DNA of 5,619 nt, taken from positions 1 to 5,619 of the forward strand of contig JAURFJ010000080.1 in NCBI GenBank assembly GCA_030834365.1, given 5' to 3'. Of this stretch, positions 1-5,328 are shown piece after piece. Each line of letters starts with the position of its first letter. Position 1 is the first letter of the stretch. Under the pieces are notes generated by a model that made no database searches, was not told the origin of the DNA, and saw only the letters and a program-made list of their open reading frames with translations. Source of the stretch: Flavobacteriaceae bacterium. Its GTDB lineage: Bacteria; Bacteroidota; Bacteroidia; Flavobacteriales; Flavobacteriaceae. The position numbers and the translations under genes are program-made.

Positions 1-967
1 TACGCGCCAAATCAACGAGCATAACGTGCTCTGCGTTCTCTTTTACGTCTTCAGATAATTTCTTGGCCAACGCCGCATCGAGTTCATCGTTTCCAGTGCG
101 TTTATAAGTTCCAGCTATAGGGTGAATCTCGGCCATCGAATGCTGAACAATAAGTTGCGCCTCAGGCGACGATCCAAATAGCTTAAAGTTGGTGTAGTCG
201 AAGTAAAAGAGGTAGGGGCTTGGGTTTATAGAGCGCAAGGCGCGGTATACATTAAACTCATCGCCTTTGAACTGCTGCTCGGTACGCCTTGAGAGCACGA
301 GTTGAAAGACGTCTCCTCGTTGGCAGTGCTCTTTAGCCTTTACTACCAGGTCTTTAAAAGCCTCATCACTCATGTTGTAGGTCGTATCGCCTACGTTCGT
401 GTAATCGTAAGTAGTAAAAGTAGCCTCTCTCAGTAGCTTCTCAATTACCTCTAAGTTGTTGCTCTGCTCATCTTGGCTATGGCAAAATAAGTAAGCTTCG
501 TTTTTAAAGTGATCGATAGCAATGATGTTCTGAAACAGGGTGTACTGCATTTCAGGCATATCAATACCCGGCTTCTCTAGATCGAAATCTACCTGCTCAA
601 AATAGCGTACCGCATCGTATTGGGTGTAGCCAAAGAGTCCGTTAGAGAGAAACTTGAAATCTGAAGGGTCTACCTCAAAGGAAGAAGTGAATTGCTGAAT
701 AGAGGCGATGAGGTCATCGGTCTGTGCAATTGACTGAACCGCAGTTTGTCCATCGGGATAGGTGGCTTTAAAGGTAGATTGCTCTACGTTAAACGAGGCG
801 ATTGGGTTACAGCAGATGTACGAAAAGCTGTTTTCGCTGGTGTGGTAATCACTGCTTTCGAGCAGAAAACTGCCCTCAAACTGATCGCGCAACTTTAAGA
901 AAATACTCACCGGAGTAAGTGTGTCGGCAACGATCTTTCTGTAGTGTGTATGAAGTTTAAAGGTCAT
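1..967 (-). CDS. trpE: Anthranilate synthase component I (partial, 3' end outside window)
   Basis: Component I makes anthranilate from chorismate, using ammonia supplied by the TrpG subunit, in the first committed step of tryptophan synthesis in the cytoplasm. Reading the minus strand from the ATG at 967 gives 322 open codons up to the window edge; the family is usually about 460-520 residues, so roughly the last third is missing. The N-terminal domain carries LLES at residues 35-38, the motif where tryptophan feedback inhibition maps in enteric TrpE. The chorismate-binding domain begins near residue 195 and shows GDVFQLVLSRR (218-228), INPSPYLFYF (247-256), FGSSPE (264-269), IHPIAGT (281-287) and EHVMLVDLAR (313-322), all characteristic of TrpE rather than of isochorismate synthases. 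There is no Shine-Dalgarno sequence. The gene follows a tryptophan leader peptide and terminator, which independently supports the trp assignment over pabB. The rest of the operon would lie beyond position 1. Confidence 0.95.
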   Translation of the reverse strand, partial: MTFKLHTHYRKIVADTLTPVSIFLKLRDQFEGSFLLESSDYHTSENSFSYICCNPIASFNVEQSTFKATYPDGQTAVQSIAQTDDLIASIQQFTSSFEVDPSDFKFLSNGLFGYTQYDAVRYFEQVDFDLEKPGIDMPEMQYTLFQNIIAIDHFKNEAYLFCHSQDEQSNNLEVIEKLLREATFTTYDYTNVGDTTYNMSDEAFKDLVVKAKEHCQRGDVFQLVLSRRTEQQFKGDEFNVYRALRSINPSPYLFYFDYTNFKLFGSSPEAQLIVQHSMAEIHPIAGTYKRTGNDELDAALAKKLSEDVKENAEHVMLVDLAR

Positions 968-978
968 GAGGTATAAAT

Positions 979-1006
979 AAAAAAGCCTGTCGTGATGACA
1001 GGCTCT
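979..1006 (-). terminator. Intrinsic terminator acting as trp attenuator
   Basis: On the minus strand an 8-bp perfect stem AGCCTGTC/GACAGGCT (1004-997 with 991-984) closes a 5-nt loop ATCAC. It is followed directly by six T residues (984-979; the last stem base is the first T). One G-U and one A-U pair can extend the base of the stem to 1006. It ends 11 nt before the trpE start codon and lies downstream of a Trp-rich leader peptide, so it should stop transcription before trpE when tryptophan is plentiful. It is not followed by a T-tract on the plus strand, so it is directional. Confidence 0.9.
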
Positions 1007-1034
1007 AAGATTATATAAATAAGCGTTGCATCAC
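992..1034 (-). promoter_or_regulatory. Candidate trp antiterminator pairing
   Basis: On the minus strand GTGATG (1034-1029) spans the leader stop codon. It is exactly complementary to CATCAC (997-992), which comprises the loop and the last 5'-stem base of the terminator hairpin. Past an internal loop, GC further downstream of GTGATG can pair with GC at the base of the terminator 5' arm. A ribosome stalled on the two Trp codons (leader nt 28-33) would leave GTGATG (leader nt 54-59) free to pair; a ribosome at the stop codon would cover it and let the terminator form. The geometry fits attenuation, but six contiguous base pairs is weak, so the pairing is an inference. Confidence 0.45.
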
Positions 1035-1087
1035 CGTCTGAATCTATACAGCGACCACCACTTTGCAATAACAGTTGATTTTAACAT
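1031..1087 (-). CDS. trpL: trp operon leader peptide with tandem Trp codons
   Basis: A short ORF of 18 codons plus TGA encodes MLKSTVIAKWWSLYRFRR. Codons 10 and 11 (1060-1055) are consecutive TGG Trp codons. Trp is the rarest amino acid, and a WW pair in an 18-residue peptide just before a terminator and trpE is the classic signature of ribosome-mediated attenuation. The peptide itself is presumably a sensor with no product function: scarcity of charged tRNA-Trp would stall the ribosome at codons 10-11. The ATG lies only 5 nt after the promoter -7 box, so the mRNA is expected to be leaderless or nearly so and no ribosome binding site is possible. The stop codon overlaps the candidate antiterminator arm. 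The call rests on sequence and context; translation is not proven. Confidence 0.88.
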   Translation of the reverse strand: MLKSTVIAKWWSLYRFRR

Positions 1088-1092
1088 GATGC

Positions 1093-1122
1093 CAAATATA
1101 CAATTTGCCCTTAAAACAGCAA
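1093..1122 (-). promoter_or_regulatory. trp operon promoter (Bacteroidota -33/-7 type)
   Basis: On the minus strand a TTG (-33 element, 1122-1120) is followed by a 19-nt spacer and TATATTTG (1100-1093), a perfect match to the Bacteroidota -7 consensus TAnnTTTG at the expected spacing. This is the only promoter in the window where both elements are clear. Transcription should begin a few nt downstream, at about 1087-1090, which is at or immediately before the leader peptide ATG. Confidence 0.8.
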
Positions 1123-1142
1123 GCCAATTTTGACGGATTGCT
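1113..1142 (-). terminator. Weak possible terminator after the nitroreductase gene
   Basis: Starting at the nitroreductase stop codon, the minus strand has AGCAA (1142-1138) able to pair with TTGCT (1122-1118), with an inner CC/GG pairing and a large AT-rich loop, followed by GTTTT (1117-1113). The stem is short and interrupted, so termination would be inefficient. Its 3' arm coincides with the -33 element of the trp promoter. It may be chance. Confidence 0.25.
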
Positions 1143-1780
1143 TAAATGATTTCAATCATAACCGATGAGGGGACTCTCACCTTGGGCAGGTGCTGCGTGG
1201 CGTCTTCTGAAGATCGATATCCAAGGGCTAAAAAAGCCGTAACCTTAAAGTGTTTTTCACCTAACCCAAGTACCTCATTCGCCTTTACAGCATCAAACCC
1301 TTCCAAAGCGCAACTGTCTACCTTCAAATCGGCCGCAGCTTGTAATGCGTTGCCCAATGCAAGGTACATCTGTTTGTCGGCCCAATGCGCCTTTTGTTCG
1401 GTAGACCACGAGCCGAAAAGATCTTTTAAAAAGCTTCCATACCCTTCTATTTTCTCCGGATCAGGATTTCTGATTTCTTTATTTAAGTCAATGAAACGAT
1501 CGATGAGCTCCTCTGAAAATCCGTCGTAATGCGCAAAGGCCAACAGATGAGAAGCGTCGGTGAATTGAGGCTGATTGAACCCTGCTAATCGCAGCTGCTC
1601 CCTTAGATTTAAACTGTTGACGACCATCACCTTGAAGGGTTGCAAGCCGTAAGAGGTGGGGGTGAGGCGTATCGATTCGAGAATCAGGTTTAGGTGCTCT
1701 TCAGACATTTTTTTGGTGCTATCAAAGCGCTTGGTGGCGTACCTCCACATTCTAGAAGAGAGAAAAGAATCCGTTTTCAT
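1142..1780 (-). CDS. NfsB-like FMN-dependent NAD(P)H nitroreductase family protein
   Basis: A cytoplasmic flavoenzyme of the nitroreductase family, expected to use FMN and NAD(P)H to reduce nitroaromatics, quinones or flavins; the physiological substrate is unknown. Its 212 residues match the roughly 217 of E. coli NfsB, and blocks line up along the length: RYATKRFD (13-20; NfsB RHSTKAFD), SYGLQPF (43-49), TDASHLLAF (74-82), ADKQMYLALGN (134-144), EGFDA (160-164) and LPKVRVP (198-204). R13, K17, N69, K200 and R202 fall where NfsB contacts FMN phosphate and ring. The position of NfsB Lys74 appears to be Gln72 here, which could alter cofactor contacts; this alignment is by eye. The ATG at 1780 follows a -7 box by 15 nt, supporting this start. 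The gene points towards the trp operon but has its own promoter and is probably functionally unrelated. A long antisense frame inside it is a shadow. Confidence 0.92.
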   Translation of the reverse strand: MKTDSFLSSRMWRYATKRFDSTKKMSEEHLNLILESIRLTPTSYGLQPFKVMVVNSLNLREQLRLAGFNQPQFTDASHLLAFAHYDGFSEELIDRFIDLNKEIRNPDPEKIEGYGSFLKDLFGSWSTEQKAHWADKQMYLALGNALQAAADLKVDSCALEGFDAVKANEVLGLGEKHFKVTAFLALGYRSSEDATQHLPKVRVPSSVMIEII

Positions 1781-1784
1781 TGCT

Positions 1785-1792
1785 TAAATTTG
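1785..1792 (+). promoter_or_regulatory. Putative -7 box for the thioredoxin-like lipoprotein gene
   Basis: TAAATTTG is a full match to TAnnTTTG. It would place the transcript start near 1797, giving a leader of about 37 nt before the ATG at 1834. No TTG -33 element is seen at the usual distance. The box interleaves with the opposite-strand -7 box at 1796-1803. Confidence 0.45.
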
Positions 1793-1795
1793 GCG

Positions 1796-1803
1796 CAAAG
1801 GTA
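1796..1803 (-). promoter_or_regulatory. Putative -7 box for the nitroreductase gene
   Basis: On the minus strand TACCTTTG (1803-1796) matches TAnnTTTG, 15 nt before the nitroreductase ATG at 1780. The predicted start near 1790 gives a short leader of about 10 nt. No clear TTG is found 19-20 nt upstream, so the call rests on the -7 box and position only. Confidence 0.5.
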
Positions 1804-1833
1804 CCTAAAACCACAGCAGTGCTAGAGCTACGT

Positions 1834-2355
1834 ATGTTTTCCTATTTAAAATCTTCACCTAGTTTAAGATTTTCGCTGCTTATTGGTGCCTTTTTGCTGA
1901 TCGGATGTCAACCTTCAGGCCGCGATCAAGAGCGCTTTGCTGAGCTTTCTATTAGTCAGCTGACTACCGAGACCGCTTTAGATACTGTGGAGCGCGTGCG
2001 AATTTTTAATTTTTGGGCGAGTTGGTGCACTCCGTGCATTAAGGAAATGCCCGAATTTGAAACCTTCGCTAATGCGCACAGCGAAGAAGTAGCGCTTTAC
2101 TTTGTCAACCTAGACCGCCAAGAGGTATGGGATACAGCGGTACTTGAGGCTGCCAACAACTTAGGCATAACACATCCCATCTGGTTGGTACAACAAGAAC
2201 TCGATTTTGACTGGCGATTTGACGTCGATCAGGGTTGGGTCTTACCGGCTATTCCGGTCACACTGATGACCTACAAAGACCACAGATTGTTTTTTATGCG
2301 CTCAATGACCACAGAAGATTTAGAAGCTGCGTTACTTGAGTTACACAACAACTAG
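1834..2355 (+). CDS. TlpA/ResA-type thioredoxin-fold lipoprotein
   Basis: Predicted envelope lipoprotein of 173 residues with a thioredoxin fold, likely a thiol-disulfide reductase acting outside the cytoplasm. The N-terminus has basic and polar residues, a hydrophobic core (about 13-22) and a lipobox LLIGC with the lipidated Cys at 25. The redox core reads FNFWASWCTPC, with the CxxC cysteines at 65 and 68, followed by KEMPEF, as in TlpA/ResA/DsbE proteins. The cis-proline loop is IPVT with Pro at 141. The frame remains open upstream to a TTG at 1780, but that would put 18 extra residues before the signal peptide and overlap the divergent nitroreductase start, so the ATG at 1834 is chosen. 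The frame is intact. The oxidised or reduced target is not identifiable; cytochrome c maturation or general disulfide reduction are possibilities. A rhodanese gene follows after 37 nt. Confidence 0.88.
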   Translation: MFSYLKSSPSLRFSLLIGAFLLIGCQPSGRDQERFAELSISQLTTETALDTVERVRIFNFWASWCTPCIKEMPEFETFANAHSEEVALYFVNLDRQEVWDTAVLEAANNLGITHPIWLVQQELDFDWRFDVDQGWVLPAIPVTLMTYKDHRLFFMRSMTTEDLEAALLELHNN

Positions 2356-2367
2356 TAGACAAGCTCT

Positions 2368-2375
2368 TATATTTG
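2368..2375 (+). promoter_or_regulatory. Putative -7 box for the rhodanese gene
   Basis: TATATTTG matches TAnnTTTG and lies 17 nt before the ATG at 2393, inside the 37-nt gap after the thioredoxin-like gene. No good -33 TTG is seen at normal spacing. The rhodanese could therefore have its own start in addition to read-through. Confidence 0.5.
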
Positions 2376-2392
2376 TCAAAAATTTGAATACG

Positions 2393-2698
2393 ATGGACTT
2401 GACCCAAGAACAGTGGAAAGAAAAATTAGCTCAAACCGATAACGCCGTAATTCTCGATGTGCGCACAGCACAAGAGGTGGCTGAGGGTAAAATTGAAGGG
2501 GCTATTCATCACGATATCTTTAATCCTAAGGCGTTTATGGCTGCGGTCGACACTTTTGACCCATCGGTCTCCTACTTTGTGTACTGCCGTTCAGGAAATC
2601 GTTCGGGTCAGGCCTGTTCTGTGCTGCGCTCTAAAGGAATTGAAAACGCTTACAATCTTATTGGCGGAGTGATGAGCTGGGACGGACCATTGGTCTAA
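2393..2698 (+). CDS. Single-domain rhodanese-like sulfurtransferase
   Basis: A stand-alone rhodanese domain of 101 residues, expected to be cytoplasmic and to carry sulfane sulfur as a cysteine persulfide, as in GlpE/PspE-like proteins; the physiological donor and acceptor are unknown. Diagnostic features are the early VILDVRTAQEVAEGKIEGA block (from residue 19; the LDVR and GKIEGA elements are typical) and the active-site loop CRSGNRS with catalytic Cys at 65. The C-terminal YNLIGGVMSWDG (about residues 87-98) is typical of the domain end. The length is that of a complete single domain, with no signal peptide. The frame is open upstream into the preceding gene, but the first ATG (2393) gives the family-typical N-terminus. 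It lies between a thioredoxin-fold lipoprotein and a PspC protein; rhodanese PspE belongs to the psp operon of enterics, so adjacency to PspC is suggestive but not proof of a shared role. Confidence 0.92.
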   Translation: MDLTQEQWKEKLAQTDNAVILDVRTAQEVAEGKIEGAIHHDIFNPKAFMAAVDTFDPSVSYFVYCRSGNRSGQACSVLRSKGIENAYNLIGGVMSWDGPLV

Positions 2699-2716
2699 AA
2701 GCAGTAATTTTACTTC

Positions 2717-2947
2717 ATGCCAAACTCTTTTCAGCGTTTACTTCATTTCTTTCAGCTATGGGGCTTTAGAGTCTGTCAGCGTATTGGAGACTCTTGGGGT
2801 ATTCGTCCGAAAGTAGTTCGATTGAGTTTTGTATACCTCACTTTCATTACGCTTGGATTTGGTTTTGCGCTCTATCTTTTTGTCGCTTTTTGGATGCGTA
2901 TCAAAGACCTTGTCTACACTAAAAGATCTTCTGTTTTCGATTTGTAA
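2717..2947 (+). CDS. Small PspC-domain membrane protein
   Basis: A 76-residue protein consisting almost entirely of a PspC domain (about residues 16-66). The region around RIGDSWGIRPKVVRL (22-36) is the usual amphipathic entry, and a hydrophobic stretch (about 37-60) forms one long or two short membrane segments rich in Phe and aromatic residues. It ends with the basic tail KDLVYTKRSSVFDL. This compact form ending in TKR-S/T-SVFDL is, from general knowledge, common in flavobacteria and often annotated as a PspC family transcriptional regulator. That label is doubtful, because no DNA-binding domain is visible. In enterics PspC senses inner-membrane stress with PspB, but no PspA, PspB or PspF is in this window. 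It starts 18 nt after the rhodanese stop, so co-transcription is likely. An imperfect -7 box (TAATTTTA, 2705-2712) sits just upstream. Confidence 0.82.
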   Translation: MPNSFQRLLHFFQLWGFRVCQRIGDSWGIRPKVVRLSFVYLTFITLGFGFALYLFVAFWMRIKDLVYTKRSSVFDL

Positions 2948-3074
2948 TCGATGCACTGAATGCGTGTTGCAGCCAGACTTATTTTCTTTGTAATATCACG
3001 CTTTCGTTGTTAAACTGTAAAATTTTTAGCATCTTCAGCGCTTCTTAAGATGTTCAATCACTTTTTCTGTGCAC

Positions 3075-4667
3075 ATGAAGCAAGCTTTTACACTACTCGC
3101 GACACTTTTTCTTTTTACTAACCAACTAAGTGCTCAAGAGAAGGGTTTAGATCAGCGCATTGACGAGGCCTTTAAGCCGATATCAGACACGGTAACAAAT
3201 GCAGTTTTTTTCGAGGTATTCGATACTCCTTTCGTATTGATTTTGCTGGTCGGAAGCGCGTTGTTTTTTACGCTCTACTTCAAGTTTCCCAATATTCGTC
3301 ATTTTGGTACCGCTATTAACGTAGTGCGCGGAAAGTACGACGAGCTTGAGGCTCACAAGGCTGAACAAGCCGAATTAAATATCGTAGACGGAGACGTCAT
3401 CGGCACTATCAAAGACGAGTCAAAAGAAGGAGAGGTGAGTCACTTTCAAGCGCTGGCCACTGCCGTTTCAGGGACCGTTGGAAATGGAAATATTGCTGGT
3501 GTTGCACTGGCCATCGCCTTAGGAGGGCCTGGCGCCACCTTCTGGATGATCATTTGTGGTCTTTTAGGCATGTCTACCAAGTTTGTTGAGTGTACCCTTG
3601 GCGTGCAGTATAGGGATGTAGACGAAAATGGAGTGGTTTACGGCGGACCCATGTATTTCCTAAAAAAAGGACTGGCCTCTAAAGGTTTTGCCAAGTTGGG
3701 GAAAGTCGTCGCTGTGCTATTTGCTATTTTTTGCATAGGGGGTTCCTTTGGAGGAGGAAATGCTGCACAGTCAAATCAAGCCACCATCGTTTTAAAAGAT
3801 TTGCTCGGCCTAGAAAGCGCTATGGCCGGAACACTCATTGGAGTAACCATTGCCTTTTTGGTGGGTATTATCATCATTGGTGGAATTAAGCGCATTGCAG
3901 CAGTTACCGAGAAAGTGGTGCCCTTGATGGCCGTACTTTACGTATTGGCTTGCGTTTACATTATCGGATCAAATTTTTCTTACGTTGACGACGCTATTGG
4001 TCAAATCTTGGCCCAAGCATTTGAGCCCAAAGCCGTTGGGGTTGGAGGGGTCATCGGAGTGCTACTCATCGGGTTTCGTCGCGCGGCCTTCTCTAATGAG
4101 GCAGGAGCCGGATCGGCCTCTATTGCGCACTCAGCAGTGAAGACTAAATTCTCAGCCTCTGAAGGGCTGGTGGCCTTACTCGAGCCCTTCATAGATACGG
4201 TGGTAATTTGCACCATGACCGCATTAGTCATCGTCATCTTTAACATGGGTGGGGTCTTTGAATACGGCGGAGACGGAAGTGGTGTAGTATACATCGACGG
4301 AATGCCCTACGAAGGAGCTGGAATAACCTCCCAGGCCTTTGCGAATTACATCCCCTTTTCAGACATCTTTCTAACTATCGCGGTAGTTCTATTTGCGGTT
4401 TCTACCATGATTTCATGGTCTTACTATGGTTTACAAGCATGGAAGTTTCTCTTTGGTAGAGGGAAGGTCATGGACCTTACTTATAAAGTTTTATTCTTGC
4501 TTTTCATAGTAATTGGCGCTGCGGCTAGTATGGATTCTATCTGGGCTTTCTCAGATGCCATGATTTTTGCCATGGTGTTCCCTAATATGGTTGGTCTGTA
4601 CTTCTTATTTCCTGAGGTGAAACGTCAGCTCAATCGATACCTAAAAGCCATTGGAATAGCGCGCTAG
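3075..4667 (+). CDS. Alanine/glycine:cation symporter, AGCS family
   Basis: A 530-residue inner-membrane transporter expected to take up alanine or glycine with Na+ (or H+). Residues 1-20 form a signal-like segment ending QLSA before QEKG, so the N-terminus is probably cleaved and exported. Hydrophobic segments follow from about residue 47. Family signatures are the VGNGNIAGVALAIALGGPGA block (135-154), STKFVECTLGVQYR (167-180), GGPMYFL (190-196), the FSNEAGAGSA motif (339-348), STMISWSYYG (443-452) and FSDAMIFAMVFPNMVGLYFL (492-511). Between the first helices and the signature there is a charged hydrophilic stretch (about 86-119) longer than I recall in AgcS/DagA-type proteins. An acidic/Gly-rich loop lies near 395-415. 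The ATG at 3075 is preferred over a GTG two codons upstream. About 127 nt separates it from the PspC gene, without a convincing promoter or terminator. The next gene starts 3 nt after its stop. Substrate specificity cannot be fixed from sequence. Confidence 0.93.
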   Translation: MKQAFTLLATLFLFTNQLSAQEKGLDQRIDEAFKPISDTVTNAVFFEVFDTPFVLILLVGSALFFTLYFKFPNIRHFGTAINVVRGKYDELEAHKAEQAELNIVDGDVIGTIKDESKEGEVSHFQALATAVSGTVGNGNIAGVALAIALGGPGATFWMIICGLLGMSTKFVECTLGVQYRDVDENGVVYGGPMYFLKKGLASKGFAKLGKVVAVLFAIFCIGGSFGGGNAAQSNQATIVLKDLLGLESAMAGTLIGVTIAFLVGIIIIGGIKRIAAVTEKVVPLMAVLYVLACVYIIGSNFSYVDDAIGQILAQAFEPKAVGVGGVIGVLLIGFRRAAFSNEAGAGSASIAHSAVKTKFSASEGLVALLEPFIDTVVICTMTALVIVIFNMGGVFEYGGDGSGVVYIDGMPYEGAGITSQAFANYIPFSDIFLTIAVVLFAVSTMISWSYYGLQAWKFLFGRGKVMDLTYKVLFLLFIVIGAAASMDSIWAFSDAMIFAMVFPNMVGLYFLFPEVKRQLNRYLKAIGIAR

Positions 4668-4670
4668 ATT

Positions 4671-5327
4671 ATGCCTAAAAGATCGCCCTTTTTCGTTTCT
4701 CATACAGAACGAACAGGGGTGATGCTTACACTGTTTGCTTTGTGCATTTTCAAGCTAATAGAACCTTCAATACACCGCTTTAATCGCTCTCAATACGACA
4801 GGCCAATTGAGTGGAGCGTAACTGATACAGTTTACCGCCACAGCTCATTGCATGAAGAAGTTTCCTTAAACAGAAACAGTGCTAAATCTAAATATAGCTA
4901 CGCTCAAAGAGGTATTTTACGCACTGAATTCGATCTTGGCGATATCAACACTGCGGATACTACACAATTAAAGCGGATCTATGGTATCGGGCCTGTGTTA
5001 GCCAAGCGCATTGTCAAGTACCGCGCATATCTTGGTCACTTTGTAGCTATAGAGCAGTTGAAAGACGTATACCATTTGTCGGATTCCGTTTATACTAAGC
5101 TACAATCGCGATTCACGATAGACACGCTTAACCTGAATAGAATACCCATTAACACAGCTTCTGAGAAGGATTTGCTCTCGCTTCCCTATCTCTCGAAAGA
5201 GGAGGTACGATGGGTGTTGGCTGTGCGCAAAGCCCGTGGGGCGTTCAGTTCTGAAGAAGAATTGACTAACTTATTTATAAAAACTTTAAACAAAAAGCCT
5301 TTTATTCTCTTATATTTGACCTTGTAA
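4671..5327 (+). CDS. Membrane-anchored helix-hairpin-helix (ComEA-like) protein
   Basis: A 218-residue protein with one N-terminal hydrophobic helix (about 17-30), a polar linker (31-88) and two helix-hairpin-helix repeats. Repeat one (about 90-150) has DINTADTTQL, the hairpin GIGPVLAKRIVKYRAYLG and a following FVAIEQLKDVYHL, close to the ComEA pattern. Repeat two (about 158-218) keeps INTASEKDLLSLPYLSKEEV and a GAFSSEEEL segment, but its hairpin lacks the GIG motif. ComEA proteins bind double-stranded DNA during uptake; in Bacteroidota such proteins are common, but a competence role is generally an annotation inference. The single N-terminal helix would leave the HhH part outside the cytoplasmic membrane or facing in; topology is not resolved. 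The ATG lies 3 nt after the symporter stop, so translational coupling is likely. The end LLYLTL resembles the natural end of related proteins, so I see no truncation. Confidence 0.85.
   Translation: MPKRSPFFVSHTERTGVMLTLFALCIFKLIEPSIHRFNRSQYDRPIEWSVTDTVYRHSSLHEEVSLNRNSAKSKYSYAQRGILRTEFDLGDINTADTTQLKRIYGIGPVLAKRIVKYRAYLGHFVAIEQLKDVYHLSDSVYTKLQSRFTIDTLNLNRIPINTASEKDLLSLPYLSKEEVRWVLAVRKARGAFSSEEELTNLFIKTLNKKPFILLYLTL
5311..5318 (+). promoter_or_regulatory. Putative -7 box for the acyl-CoA dehydrogenase gene
   Basis: TATATTTG is a full TAnnTTTG match inside the last codons of the comEA-like gene, 10 nt before the ATG at 5329. It is part of a 12-nt stretch CTCTTATATTTG that is identical to the one before the rhodanese gene (2364-2375). 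No TTG is seen at -33 spacing, and the box overlaps coding sequence, so it may be coincidental. Confidence 0.4.
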
Positions 5328-5328
5328 A

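Noticed and set aside
1146..1529. Plus-strand 127-codon open frame
   Set aside because: Lies wholly antisense inside the nitroreductase gene, which has strong family motifs; the translation resembles no known protein.
1780..1833. N-terminal extension of the thioredoxin-like protein from a TTG start
   Set aside because: Would precede the lipoprotein signal peptide by 18 residues and overlap the promoter region; the ATG at 1834 fits a normal signal peptide.
2457..2672. Plus-strand 71-codon frame overlapping the rhodanese gene
   Set aside because: Alternative frame of the rhodanese, whose CRSGNRS active site and full domain are in the other frame.
2937..2951. Hairpin TCGATT-TGT-AATCGA around the PspC stop codon, considered as a terminator
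   Set aside because: Short AT-containing 6-bp stem with a 3-nt loop and no T-tract after it.
2756..2956. Minus-strand 66-codon open frame
   Set aside because: Antisense to the PspC gene; Lys/Arg-rich low-complexity translation with no recognisable domain.
2948..3074. Intergenic region before the symporter, searched for promoter, riboswitch or small RNA
   Set aside because: Only imperfect -7-like strings (TAAAATTT near 3017) without proper -33 spacing, and no stable long hairpin or leader ORF that I could support.
4001..4294. Minus-strand 97-codon open frame
   Set aside because: Antisense to the AGCS symporter; Pro/Thr/Ala-rich composition is what the reverse strand of Gly-rich membrane coding sequence gives.
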